This document shows positions 1 through 11,250 of a stretch of 64,000 bases of DNA, piece after piece. The notes below the pieces were generated by a model. That model was not told the origin of the DNA. It did not search any database and saw nothing but the letters and a program-made list of their open reading frames with translations. Position 1 is the first letter of the stretch, and each line of letters opens with the position of its first letter. Source of the DNA: Cordia subcordata (Eukaryota > Streptophyta > Magnoliopsida > Boraginales > Cordiaceae); assembly GCA_028554755.1 (NCBI GenBank), contig JAPTOF010000011.1, forward strand, positions 3,996,501 to 4,060,500. The letters run 5' to 3'. The position numbers and the translations under genes are program-made.

Positions 1-145
1 TCGAGGGGAAGGGAGGATTAGAAAGATGATTAGGATTGGCCACCTCCTCTAGCAGAACTCCTAAATTCCTAAAATGCCTTGCAATTCTATTGAGTTCGGG
101 ATTAAGAGAAACTAAGGGATTTCTAAGGGATCTCCTACCAAGCAT
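1..145 (-). pseudogene. Athila-type gag, N-terminal end, cut by window edge
   Basis: This is the first 48 codons of a Ty3/Athila gag read on the minus strand from the ATG at 143-145 (MLGRRSLRNPL...). The same reading frame continues for over 220 codons in the right copy (49,688-50,353), where the Retrotrans_gag core is visible. A PBS lies upstream at 402-419, as expected for a 5' leader of about 260 bp. Only the start is inside the window, so integrity cannot be judged; the right copy is broken. Role: capsid protein of a Ty3 retrotransposon. Confidence 0.8.
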
Positions 146-401
146 ACACAAACTATCCTAACTCCGGCCACTTCAACCCCCGAAAACTTCAATAGTCCTA
201 AAACTATAGCAAATAAGCCACAATCCTAGGAAGTCTACTAAAAACAAAAGCAAAGGCTAAAATAGATAAACAAGAACTAAAGCAAGATAATATAAGTAAT
301 AAACAAGATAAGCAAAAACTAAACAAACTATAAAGGAAAAGCAAGAAAAACAAATAAAGCAACTACCAAAACACACAAGCAAAGAACGCAAACCACCGTG
401 C

Positions 402-419
402 TTCCCTGGCACGGTGCCA
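402..419 (-). other. Primer-binding site of the Athila element (left copy)
   Basis: On the minus strand the sequence reads TTGGCACCGTGCCAGGGAAG, close to the TGGCGCCGTTGCCGGGGA type of PBS usual for Athila elements. It sits five bases downstream of the LTR end at 426. The right copy keeps GGCGCC where this copy has GGCACC, a CpG transition. Confidence 0.75.
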
Positions 420-425
420 AGAACT

Positions 426-747
426 TGATCTTCGTCTCTTGAGTGCAAGCTTTAAAGACCCACAAGTGCATAGATCGATGTAGTATAGTGTGTGTGAGAA
501 TGGGTGTCGAACCATAGAGAGGCTATGTTGTGGGATGAATTCTACGTGTGTGTCGTAGAGAATGCCAAAAAGGAAACTTAAACTAACTATTTTTTTGGTG
601 TTTTTGGATGGTCAGGAGCTCTAACTAAAGAAAATAAAACTACACTATGGGAATAGAAAGTTTAAAAACAAGCTATCTAGTGAGAACTAACAAATGGAAA
701 GGATTAGGGTGACATCTACTTGTTAATGGGTGATCCTTGATTTCAAT
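426..747 (-). repeat. Clipped Athila LTR (R/U5 end only)
   Basis: The 3' end of an Athila LTR in minus orientation, starting at the TGATC...TCA terminus beside the PBS and ending abruptly at 747 in TTTCAAT, where the full LTR at 1,750 would continue into ACTATGGG. Instead the sequence changes to a plus-strand integrase at CAATCCGAG. The four bases CAAT are shared by both sides. The same junction is in the right copy (50,955), so it predates the duplication. Confidence 0.8.
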
Positions 748-1710
748 CCGAGTCCATCTCTAAGGGAAACATGATGCCTTTATCCCCTATTCTTCCATAT
801 GAGTTGTTTGATGTTTGGAGTATAGATTTCATACGTCTATTTCCACCTTCCTTTGGGTACCAATACATTTTAGTAGCCGTTGATTATGTGTCCAAATGGG
901 CTGAAGTAATTCTGACATACACTAATGACTATAGGGTAGTGGTTAAATTCATTAAGGAGAACATTTTCTCTAGATTTGGAGTCCCTAGGATCTTGATTAG
1001 TGATGGGGTTTGCATTTTCGCCATAGGATTTTAGAGGCCTTGTTGAGGAGGTATTCGGTTACCCATAAGGTTGCTACTCCTTATCACCCGCAAACGAGTG
1101 GACAAGTAGAGGTGTCCAATAGGGAGATCAAACACATCGTAGAGAAAACGGTGAGGCCCGATAGGATAGATTGGTCTATTAAGCTAAATGATGCTTTATG
1201 GGTCTACTGTACCGTCTTTAAGATTCCCACTGGTATGTCTCCGTATAGATTGGTTTATAGAAAAGCTTGTCACTTGCAGGTAGAACTAGAGCATAGCGCT
1301 TATTGGCCATCAAGGCCTTAAATTTTGATTTGGCAAGAGCAGGTGAAAAAAGGAAGCAAGGCCTAGGGGAGTTGGAAGAACTTAGGTTTGAGGCGTATGA
1401 GAACGCCAAGCTTTATAAGGATAGGATGAAGAGAATTCATGATAAACATATTCTTAAGAAATCATTCTTTCCCTCCGATAAAGTTTGGTTATTTAACTCA
1501 TGTTTGAAGCTCTTTTCAGGTAAGCTCAAGACAAGATGGGATGGTCCGTATGAGGTGTTGGTTGCCTACCCTTCCAGAATGGTCAAGATCAAAGACTTGA
1601 AGGATGGTCGAGAGTTGATGGTGAATGGGCAACGCCTGAAGCATGGATATGATCCAAGCATGGCTTGTGTGGAAATTTTAATGCTTCAAGATCCCATATA
1701 TGGAGGTTGA
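748..1710 (+). pseudogene. Ty3/Athila integrase core and C-terminus, inverted fragment
   Basis: Integrase catalyses insertion of retroelement cDNA. The fragment opens at the codons just after the zinc-binding CFRCQQ motif and covers the catalytic core: first Asp in FDVWSIDFI, second in ISDG, Glu in [10 protein letters not shown], then the C-terminal half ending DPIYGG. It is on the strand opposite to the neighbouring gag, PBS and LTRs. Two breaks are seen: a one-base loss at about 1,005 in the G run after ISDG, and a one-base loss at about 1,303 (TTGGCC against TTGGGCC in the right copy). The second is private to this copy. No start codon, gag or RT is attached, so it is not a working gene. 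Confidence 0.9.
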
Positions 1711-1729
1711 AGATGAGTTGGTGTTTGCT

Positions 1730-1743
1730 CGAAAACGGCACCA
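1730..1743 (-). other. Second Athila PBS
   Basis: The minus strand reads TGGTGCCGTTTTCG just downstream of the LTR end at 1,750; the right copy has the undecayed TGGCGCCGTTTTCG. It marks 1,750-3,684 as a 5' LTR of a second Athila-like element whose body is missing. The join to the inverted integrase lies immediately beside it. Confidence 0.7.
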
Positions 1744-1749
1744 AGAACT

Positions 1750-3684
1750 TGATCGTCGTCTCTCGAGTGCAAGTGCACGGATCGATGCAATGTAGTGTGT
1801 GCGAGAACGGGTGTTGAACCACAAAGAGGCTCTGTTGTGGGATGGATTTTACGTGTGTGTCCTAGAGAATACCAGGAAACTTAAGCTCACTATTTTTTTG
1901 GTGTTTTTGGATAGTTGGGAGCTCTAATTAAAGAAAATAAAACTACACTATGCGAATGGAAAGTTTAAAAACAAGCTATCTAGAGAGAACTAACAAATGG
2001 AAAGGATTAGGGTGACATCTACTTATTAATGGGCAATCCTTGATTTCAATACTATGGGCTTACATGGAATGGCTTAATCATTAATTGTTCTTTTACTAGG
2101 TTGCTTAGTTAATGTCCTAATTTCCCCCTAGGACTTGGTATGGGTCCGTCCTAGGCGGCGCCTCCTAGAGCTACGACGTGGTCCTTATGACCTAAGGCCT
2201 TAAGAGTGGATAACTAGCTTCCTAGGTGACCTAGAACAAACCTACCCTAGTACCTAAATCATTGGTTGGATTTAAAGCCAAGACCTAGTGTCGCTAGAGT
2301 TGACTAAATCTACCCAAAAACCTATTGGCTGGATTTAAAGCCAAAGAAGACTCGATTTAGACTAGCCTTTAATTATGCTTCGTCATTATAGGGTCACAAT
2401 AGCGAGATTTGACGTATTAATGCATTCATACATGTTTTAAGCTAAGGTGTTCGTGAATAAAGGGACCATATTCGACTACCAAACCTCGTCATGCTCGGAT
2501 TACACCATTAAAAGCACTTTTGAACCAACATGTATGCAATATTGATGTCATATTTACTACTAGGCATGCAAACATACTCATGAACATGAATATATAAGCA
2601 TTACCCACTTCATAAGATCTACACATAAACACATAGACATGATTATAGAATGGACTAGAGGTGTTTAGTAGCAAATAGACTTCAATTTATACATATGCAA
2701 CTCTCATAGGCATATTATCAAACACCTAAACATGTATTAAGCGATAGCCATTGAAACAAGAAAATCATAGCATATGTATATAAATTAAGCCATTGAATCC
2801 CATAATATAGAAGCATAGAATCAACCCATTACACAAATGTCATCACCCAAAACAAATATACTCAAACATAATATAATAGAGGATGAAAGAGAGAATAGAA
2901 AACTCCTCTTCCATCCTAGTAATTCTTGTACAAAATCCTTGAGTAGACTTCAATCCAAGTGTTTAAAACCCTCCAAATTAACTTAACACTAGGTGAAAAG
3001 TGTGTGAGTATGTGTGTGTTGGGGGTTGGTGAAAGAGGAATTAGGGTTTGGGAGATGGGTGTGAAAGAATATGACTTAATATTTTATAAAATGACCAAAA
3101 GTGGGCTTATATCGCTAATTTCTGCGACTACCGGAACACTTAACTGGAGCATCAGTATCAAAGGACCTATATTCCGGTAGTAGAAGTTTGCTCTCTGTTT
3201 TTGGCAGAATAGTGAGCTGGTGCATTGGTACTTTGAAGCCTCTATTCCGATAGAAGAATCTAGCTCTCTATTTTTGGCGGAACAGTGAGCTGATGCACCG
3301 ATACTTTGAAGCCAGTGCTCTGGTAGCGCATCTTTGCTCTCTTTTGGCTTCGTTTTTGCTCCGTTTTGCTTCCAATTGTCCTGACCTTTGTCCGGAAGCC
3401 TCTAAACTTGATTTTCTTCCACTTTTCCTCTTCAATTATGCTTTCAATCCTTGGTCAAACCATCTCCATCTTCGTTGATCTTCAAACAATCCTCAATCTC
3501 ACTTATAATATCCAAAACAAGCCATTAATATAGCATTTACCTTTTAAACTTAACTATGTACAGTTGTATATACTTAAGCCTATATCTAGCATAAGTACTA
3601 CATTAATACAACTATTTAATCTCAATACACCTCCAAAATATAGACAAATAACAATTTAAACACACACAAAAACACAACACATCA
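1750..3684 (-). repeat. Full-length Athila LTR (5' LTR, minus orientation)
   Basis: A 1,935-bp LTR with termini TGAT...ATCA (on the minus strand it starts TGATGTGTTGTGTTTTTG and ends GACGATCA). Homologous LTRs lie at 15,232-17,196 and 24,764-26,622 in plus orientation and at 51,957-53,874. The conserved U5 block at about 2,120-2,370 (GGACTTGG...GACCTAAGGCC and a CCAATAGG-like segment) is shared by all of them. It joins a PBS on its left and a truncated non-autonomous element on its right. No coding sequence. Confidence 0.85.
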
Positions 3685-5632
3685 AGTGCCGTAGATTAGA
3701 TGTGAAGAAAGCACGTAAAACATTAAGGTCGCTACTGCATGCGTGCGAAGAGTCTGTTATGAACCCAGTTTAACCAGAGAATTGACCATTGACAAGGTTG
3801 ACCAAAGTTTGACTATATCTACCCAAACAAGCTATGTCTATTTTTGCGCTTTGTTTGGTGAAATTTGACTCCAAAAGGCGTGTTTTTGAGATTTTGTCAA
3901 AATTTGATTGTGGATATGTGTTTGATCAATGTTGAGCAAAGTTGATTGGAGGGTTCTCGAAGGGTGTCTGATGTGCTAAGTCTGAATTTGCAGTTTATTT
4001 GGCCAAATTCCAAGTGATTGCATGTGTTTTTTATGAACGAATATGGTGTTTCTTCTTTGCAGAGTGCGAAACAGTCAGAAATTGATGGATGGATGTTTAT
4101 AGGGTCTTCCAAATGAGTAAGATCGTGTTTATAGCAGTTACATCAAAGAGAAGTGATGAAGACAGTACAGGGTTGCGGCGATACGGGGCACATGTGAGAG
4201 CAAGAGTTGATTGCTATGAATAAGTGGGTTTTGCATTGCAGAGAGCAAACAAGCAAGCGTAATAGGTGAGTGTGCATCTTGGGAAAGCACAACAAAGCCT
4301 AGTTTAGTGGAGCAGTTGTATGAAAGTCTTTCTGAAGGTAGTGATCACTTGTGTAGATGCAAACTTGTGGGTGCTTGAGGTGTACTTATGAAGATAATGA
4401 TCTTTCCAACAAGGTATTGAGTGGGAGCCGGTGAAAGTCTCGAGAAGGACACAAGTTGGAAGATTTTCTGGAAAAAAGTTTGAATGAACTCTTGGAGAAA
4501 GTTGTTGCTTTCTCGTTGTTACCATGAGTCAAAGGTTAAAGATTAAGGTATGCTACTTAGAGATCGTAGGATGGAGTACAGATGGAGCTGGGTGGAAGCT
4601 CAAGAGTTCAGTGCTATAGTAGTGGATCAACTGAGTGACTCGATAAGTGGAGGTACATGGTGAGGTATATCTTTCAATTGGTCTAGACTACGATACCATA
4701 GAGCAAGTAGAGCTTGTGGAGAAGCTTAGAAAGTGTTCTAGGAGGTCGCCAGAGGTGGTTAAATAAGCAGACTCAATAGATAAAGATAGGGGTGTCTCAG
4801 GGATGGTAGTACGGTATGGCACTAAATGGTGAGAGGACGAATGAGAAGATCTCGGGGATTGGTGATGGAGGCTGACCCGTAATGTCATGGAGGAGCAATT
4901 GTGCAGAGTTGGCTCCTGTAGTGAGCTCAAAGGTCCTAATCCTAGTGACATTTAATGGGTGAAGTCTTCATACTTCACATTCACAACTATGAGAAAGAGA
5001 TAGAGTGCTATAAAGCATTGATGCTAGATGTGTGCTCAGATGAGTTCCTTAGATTGTCTTAAAGCATTGCAGATGTTGGTTTGATTTTTGGGTTGATCGT
5101 GAGAAAACCAAGTAAATATTATGGGGACAAGTTCTAGCAGATGGCTTGGGACTTAAGAGGTATAAGTAATGCATAGTAATGGGCCTGTTGTGGGGCAAAG
5201 ATAGCTGAAGCAAAAATGATACGAAGTTGCCAATAATGAGTGAATGCAGTCCAAGGTGGACATTTGTAAGACATTGTCCATATCCTAAATGGGCTTTAGG
5301 GATTCTTGCTCTGAGCAAATTAGGAGTCCTGCCATATTTGTAGTGTTCCTTATTTGAAGTCTTCTGTGTTATATGAATAGAAGCTTAACCTATTATATTA
5401 GGTGTTAAACAGAGATAGAGCATAGAAAGCAGAAGACAAAGGATGAGAGCTTGAGGCTGAGGACTCTCAAGCCCAAGCCTACTATCCATGTTTTATGTGC
5501 TTCAATGCTTAATAGAATTCTCTTGTCTGCCCATGGACGTAGGCAAAAGGCCATACCACGTTAAACATGTGTGTCTATCGTTTTATCTTTCTCGTACTTT
5601 ATTCTTCGTCCCAACACCTAGAATTACCAACA
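3685..5632 (+). mobile_element. Non-autonomous Copia-like element, 3' half with 3' LTR
   Basis: The segment matches the internal part and 3' LTR of the more complete element at 28,396-31,561 (for example TTGACCAAAG near 3,800 and the pre-LTR GTCCAAGGT near 5,250). The 5' half is missing because the sequence begins directly at the end of the Athila LTR at 3,684. No reading frame of retroelement type is present, so it depends on other elements for movement. After the LTR, 5,633-5,778 shows nothing recognisable. Confidence 0.75.
5265..5632 (+). repeat. 3' LTR of the truncated non-autonomous element
   Basis: A 368-bp LTR beginning TGTAAGACATTG and ending TTACCAACA. It carries the block TGCCCATGGACGTAGGC...CCATACCACGTTAAA, also present in the LTRs at 28,396, 31,105 and 45,271 and, more weakly, in the Tork LTRs. 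A TATA-like TATATGAATAG lies near 5,372. Confidence 0.75.
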
Positions 5633-5778
5633 AAAAATCTATGGTTTAGACTTAATTAATACATTTATTAGACGAGCAGTTGTGGTGATTTAAAATTCAA
5701 ATAACCAATAGGGTGAAAATGGCCACATTATCATGTTAGACTCTATTCTTTTAAGTATCAAAAGTTAAAATAGAATTA

Positions 5779-6643
5779 TGTTTGCTTGGAAAAACCTTCA
5801 CTAGGCCATATATTCGGGGCCACAACCTTGGCTAGGTGCGTTTGGAGTGCGAAAGGCGAACCTTATAGTGATGCCTTTTTGGCCTGGAAGTCTTCGTAGA
5901 CAATTTTATGATTATGGGTTCTTTAACCCTTGCCCCAAACTCCGTCTAGGGACTTTGTAAAGAACAAGGTATAGGTTGCTAAATTGTAATGAAAGCCAAA
6001 CCGGGAATCAAAGCGACAACAATTTAATCACCATAAATCTAAAATACAAGCTCGTAGTACAACTAAAGAAATGAAATAGAATTAGATGGACCCTCAAACA
6101 ATTGGATTGAATATGAAGAAAAGGTTTACTAGATTACACCATAAAGTTAATTATAATGAATTAGTCCTGCGAAAAACTTAATTACAACTCGAATAAATGG
6201 TAAAAGCCAAGCCATAAAGTTAATTGCAGCTAAAGCCAGAAAAGCCATAAATGTAATTACAATAAAGCCATAAAGTGAATTACCGCAGAAAAGGAAAAAT
6301 CTAGGCCATAAAGTGAATTACAATAGTGTTTGAGATAAGATTAATCTAACATTATGCTAACTAAGACTAAGCTATAGAGCTATAAAGCTAAGAAGCTAAG
6401 GGATAGATATATGATCAAAGCATGGTGGTTGTGGAGCCCTTTTCTTCTTGGTCTTGATTAGCTTTTATAGCTACTGCATTCGAAATCTCCATAGTTGGTT
6501 AATGACTCCAGCATCTTCTGGTTTGTTGGAGCTGACCAAGATTTTTGCTCCACTTTTGTCCCTTTTGCTTGACCTTTGTATGTTTCATCTGACTTGGTCT
6601 TTATTTAAATCCAGCTTGTGCTTGCCATGTGCTAGTTTATTTT
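5779..6643 (-). repeat. 3' LTR of the Tat element, U3 end deleted
   Basis: It matches 11,819-12,680 or so. It starts TGTTTGCTTGG and ends at about 6,643, where the partner LTR continues for another 215 bp or so with CACTTGGCCG. The U3 tip and the polypurine tract are lost. Near 6,375 a repeat-flanked segment of about 29 bp (between copies of GACTAAGCTA) is missing, although present in the right copy and in the partner LTR. Confidence 0.8.
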
Positions 6644-6832
6644 TTTGGTCACGCTCGATCTCAGGTCACTACCTTAGAAGAAAAGCTTAATCTGTCCAAG
6701 ACTGATCAAGTAGCTTTGGTTCGTTGTTACCTAAATCTACACCAGGAATTGGTTGAAATGTCTGACCATTCGACCAACTTGGACTTTGTGGCTTATGCAG
6801 CTGTGACTCAGGTCCACAACCATGAGGCATAA
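6629..6832 (+). CDS. Short ORF antisense to the Tat element, unrecognised
   Basis: A 67-codon frame on the strand opposite to the element's genes. From about residue 10 it is a polar, helix-rich, coiled-coil-like stretch (TLEEKLNLSKTDQVAL... to QVHNHEA). The right copy keeps the frame with conservative changes (T to I, S to L, A to V). It lies exactly where the 3' LTR breaks off. Tat elements are known to carry extra antisense ORFs between pol and the 3' LTR, and this could be the tail of one; that is inference. The first ten residues come from LTR sequence, so the true start is lost. Confidence 0.3.
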   Translation: MLVYFFGHARSQVTTLEEKLNLSKTDQVALVRCYLNLHQELVEMSDHSTNLDFVAYAAVTQVHNHEA

Positions 6833-7265
6833 TGATGACATTTGTTTGAAGAGGCTACATCCTCTCTACTTCTTTGATTTTGTACAGACCCTCAACGACT
6901 CCTTTTGAGTAGGCCTTCTTTTTTTTATGCTTTTAAATGGATTGTTGTGATTTAACTTGCTTTTGCTTTTGTAATTATGGACTATAGCTAACGCCAAACT
7001 ATCTTTTGAATCGCAAGAATAATATATTTTTGTTCATTGCTTTTGTGCTATGCATGAATGTCATTGTTTCTTATCATTCTTTACATAATAGAGAGTGTCT
7101 GAGAGGTTAACATTTGTGAGGGAAAATAGAGAAGAGAAATTGTTTCTTTTTATCTTCATGACACATTGTGTTTGGGAGACTGAATTTTGTGAGGATAAAG
7201 AAGCAAGAAAATAAAGAGAATAGGGTAAAGAATTCAAAGAAGAAAAGATTTGATTAAGATATGGT
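6833..7265. other. Non-coding stretch between antisense ORF and integrase
   Basis: AT-rich sequence with no frame, repeat or signal I can assign. It may be the 3' flank of the antisense ORF or the spacer between pol and the 3' LTR. Confidence 0.4.
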
Positions 7266-8480
7266 ACGAAAACTCCTTGAACCTGCCTCCTTGCTAACTC
7301 CTAGGAATCGAGGTAGTAAGGCTTCAAATATTTGCCATTAATGGACTGTGAATGATGTAATACTCCCTCCAGGGTTTTCAACTTGTAGGCAACCCGAAGC
7401 AATACTTAATTCACCACAAACGGTCCTTCCCAAGTTTGAGATCATTTTCACAATTCATCATCTTTTCGCCTAATATGAAGGATGAGTTTCCAAACTAAAT
7501 CTCTTGGAACAAAAGACTTAGCTTTGACTCTTTTATTATAGGCCTTGGCAACTCTCCTTTTCTGGGCTTCAATGTTGTCTCAGGCAATAAGTCTTTGCTC
7601 ATCTAAATTCTCCAAGTTAAAAGGCATCACATCTCTATATCTAGCTGTATCTATTTGACCTTGGTGAATTACTCGCAATGACTTGTTCTCTATCTCCACT
7701 GGAATTATTGCATTATGCCCATAAGTAAGCAAATAGGGCGAAGTCCCCGTGTTTGCTTTCTTGGCTGCACGATATGCCTATAGAGTTTTTGACAATTTCT
7801 CATGCCAAGACCAAGGATTCTCGTCTACCATCTTCTAGATGTTTGAGATGATAGCCTTGTTAGAAGCTTCGGCCTGGCCGTTGCCTTGGGTGAAATAAGA
7901 TGTTGAGTTGGTGATAGTGAACCACATGTTGGTGGAAAAATCAACAACCTTTTCACCTGTGAAAATTGTTCCTTGATCTAGTGTTAACGTCTCAGGTATA
8001 TCAAACATGTGAATAATCTGTTTCTCAAGTAATTCAATGATATCATCCCGACCCTCCTTAGCAGTATTGTTTCAACCCACTTGGTGAGTACGTTGCCACG
8101 ATCATAAATGCATGACCCTTGGAAAAAGTTGGACGAAGCTTCCCAATAAGTCAATTGCCCATCCCCGAAACTGCCAAGGCTTAACCGCTAGGTGAAATTC
8201 CAAAGTGGGTACCCTCGGATCGCCATGTTTCTGACACTGTTGGCATCTTTTGACATATTTGATAGAATCATCCATTATTGGACATCAATAATACCTGTGT
8301 CACCTCAGAGCCTATCACAATTGTAAACCTGATTGATGTGCCGTATACATTTCTTCATGAACTTCGGCCATTACTCGCAAGGCCTTTTCTTTACCTAAAC
8401 ATCTCAAAAGCAAACCATTTGGACTCTACTTGTAAAAAGCCCTTTGGCCAACAAGACATAATTCATCACCCTTAAATGTG
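7266..8480 (-). pseudogene. Tat integrase, decayed
   Basis: Reading on the minus strand gives, in order, the zinc-binding segment (EVHEEMYTAHQSG, then CQQCQKHGD), the core with first Asp (WAIDLLG), second Asp (LDQGTIFTG), catalytic Glu (GNGQAEASNKAII), and the C-terminal part (NENPWSWHEKLSKTL-like, then RRVAKAYNKRVKAKSF). The match to Tat/Retand integrases is clear. Several in-frame stops (after FYK, ISNI, SKTL) and at least one frame change make it a pseudogene. The right copy carries extra bases near 58,270 and 58,440. Confidence 0.85.
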
Positions 8481-8672
8481 TTTTTGGGTTTGTCCTGTGT
8501 GTTTGGCTCTTACAAATAAAAGATATTGGACAACCTCTAATCATCATCACTGATAGACATTGGAAAAACTTCCACCACTAGCTCATGCATCATTGATGCG
8601 AATTCCCTCTTATGAATTATATGAGCCATCTATCAGTGCGTTCAGTAGTTTGTACTCCAGATGCTAACTACT

Positions 8673-9055
8673 CTAACATATCCGTGACCTCGTTACATTG
8701 CCTGGGGACACTCTCCAAAACCATATTCGAAAATTGGCTAAGCAAGTGCATTGCTTTGGATAGTATTTTACTAACGTCAAGCTAGTGCACTTGTAATTGC
8801 CTATCATTTGCTTCACAATAAGTTGAGAATTGCCAATAATTTTGATTGTTGTAACACCCGTCCCAGCTAAAATCTCCAATCGAATAACTAGGGCCTTCTA
8901 CTTGGCCTAATTATTCGAGCAAATGAACCCCAGTTGGAAAGTTAGTTGTGTTTCAACTTCTAGAGGAGATTTTAAGACAATGCCAACCCTTGAGGTGGCT
9001 TCCGTCTTTGATCCGTCAAAGAAGAACGTCTAAGGTTGAAGCCTAATCATCCAAT
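8673..9055 (-). pseudogene. RNase H domain of the Tat element, decayed
   Basis: The minus strand reads FFFDGSKTEATSRVGIVLKS, then a degenerate CSNN-A-KAL, then IIGNSQLIVKQMIGNYK. This is the RNase HI fold found separately after RT in Tat elements. Catalytic Asp (FFDGS) is present, the Glu of the usual AEYEAL motif lies at a stop, and the Asp of GDSQ is Asn here, although the right copy keeps Asp. It is dead in this copy on three counts. Confidence 0.8.
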
Positions 9056-9343
9056 TTTCACCTTCTCGTCAAATGGGTCTACTAAGTCGAGGCAGGGATG
9101 ATCGGCCAGGAAATCAGCAAGGGCTTAGCCTTTTACTGACTTTTGAGGGATGTATCGAAGTGTGAACTCAGATAACGCAAGAGTCCACTTGCCAATTCAA
9201 CATTTAAGGATTGGCCATGTTAGCATATAATTGATGACATCAGTCTTAGAGATGACCAGAAGACTAGTAGGTAAAATATAATGATGCAATTTATTACAAG
9301 TATAGAACAAAGACAAACAAAGATTTTCAATCAGGGAATATCT

Positions 9344-10560
9344 TCACTTGACCTCAGTCACTATTATACTAAGATAATAAACGGTTTGTTCTTGGCCAGC
9401 CATATTATCTTGCGTCAGTAGACTCCCCATGGATTCTTTCGCGGCTGACAAATATAGCTTTAATGGCCTATCTTTGTTGAGTGATACCAAAATCGGTGGC
9501 TTGGTGAGGCATTTCTTAATTTCCTCAAAAGCTTTTGGTGCTTCTCCTGCCAAACGAACTCGGGCTTATTCTCCAGCTTGAGTAGAGGTGAAAACGACCT
9601 TATCCTTCCTGCAGTATTGGACATAAATCTTCTGAAAAAATTAATCTGACCCACCAGTCGCTAGAGCCCCTTCTTGTTATGAGGTGGTGGCATTTTAATG
9701 ATACCATTAACCATACTAGTTGATGAATGAAGTAACCTAAGAAATTCCCCCGCGCTGATGAATGAAAACTTCGAAAGTACACTTAAGGGGATTCATCTTA
9801 AGATTGTACTTTCTCATTCACGAGAATATTTTTGGCAAATCGACCAAGTGACCTTCTCCTGAACTGGACTTGACTACAACATCATTGATTTAGACTTCCA
9901 TGAACTTGCCAATCATATTGTGAAAAATCAAATTCATGGCCCTCTGATACGCAGCACCTGCATTTTTTAATCCGAATGGCATCACTACCTACTCATAAGT
10001 ACCCAATATGCCTGGGCATCTAAATGTCATGTTTGACATATCCTCCTCTGCAAAGAAGATCTAGTTGTATCTCGAGTGACCATCCATAAATGAAAGAAAC
10101 CGATGATTACATATAGAATTGACTAGCAAATTCGCAATCGGTATTAGGTATTGGTCTTTGGGTGTAGTTGTATTGAGGTTTCTGAAGTCAATACATGCCC
10201 TGACTTTTCATTCTTCTTGATCACTGGGATGATGTTGGACAACCATTCTGGGTATCTGGCTATTCTGAGGAAACCTGCACTTAAAAGCCTCTCAATCTCA
10301 TCTTTTAGTACCGATTACATTTGTCTCCCTACGTCAAGGGGGTTGTTTATATGGTTTGAATCCTTCCTTGATTAGCAACCTGTGCTCTACCAAGTTTAGA
10401 TCCAGGCATCTTAGAATAATCCCAAGTAAAGCAATCTGAGAACTTTTTCAGGACTTGAATTATGTCTGCTTTTGACTCTGGTACTAGTAGGATCTTGGCG
10501 TAGGTAGGTCGACTACCATCCTTGCTTAGAAAGACTTCTTCCAGGATCCTACACCTCATT
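9344..10560 (-). pseudogene. Tat reverse transcriptase with connected RNase H, decayed
   Basis: It starts on the minus strand near 10,559 with the pre-RT segment (PESKADIIQVLKKFSDCFTW, then KMPG), passes through a core with many stops, and ends with the thumb and the RT-linked RNase H start (MGQINFFRRF, then APKAFEEIKKCLTKPPI). At the catalytic Y-x-D-D site near 9,875 the reading is V-stop-I-N-D-V, so the active site is lost in both copies. RT would copy element RNA into DNA in cytoplasmic particles. Frameshifts near 9,655 and 10,350. Confidence 0.8.
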
Positions 10561-10767
10561 TCTGATATCGTCGAGCTTCTCCAGGGAAAGTTGTAAATCT
10601 TCCATTTTCAACTCGCCCAGTGCTAAATCGTCCTCGTAGAAGCAATTAGCTAAGTGGAAGATGCGGTTATTACTAGAGGCCCTTATTTTGGTTACTTTTG
10701 TCATTCGCAACACATAGGCCTCTAGAGCAGATGAGGGACTACTCATGCTGTCTGATGCTGTTTCCAT
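10549..10767 (-). pseudogene. Tat polyprotein segment before RT
   Basis: A 72-codon open piece (METASDSMSSPSSALEAY... ending KLDDIRNEV) directly upstream of the RT segment, in the place where Tat elements have the protease-RT linker. No protease motif D-T/S-G is seen. It is conserved in the right copy (60,780-61,016) with few changes. The neighbouring 10,768-11,250 is degenerate linker sequence without a clear domain. Confidence 0.5.
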
Positions 10768-11250
10768 AATTCGGTAGCTTTCATCTCAGAAATACTTAAG
10801 CTGGCTACACCTCTCCTTGTGGTAAGGCTGGTATTTGCCCTGGTTGAACTCGAGGTTATTGCATATTTGGCAGTGCAACTAGTGGCTCGAGCCTGGTAGG
10901 AGCCCTGTCAACTCTAGTAACGGGGTGTCTAAATGGTATACCAAGATTGTGCTTAGCATGAAACCCATCAGAGGTGCTAGCTTGCGATAATACATGAACT
11001 TGCCCAAACTCCATAGGCCTTGCTTTTTGCAGTGGATTTTTGCCAGGCCATTGTCGAACTGACTCTAACTGACTGGCTATGGCCTGAGGGTTTGGTTGCT
11101 GACTTACACCAGCACCATCAAGAGATAGGTCGAACCAAATATCCTTTGATCGATATCTTACCTTAGTTGGGTTATTAATGGGCGCATCACTTCCATGACC
11201 TGCTAGTTAATTGCATGGCCAATGTCATGAAAGTGAGTCTCATTATTAAG

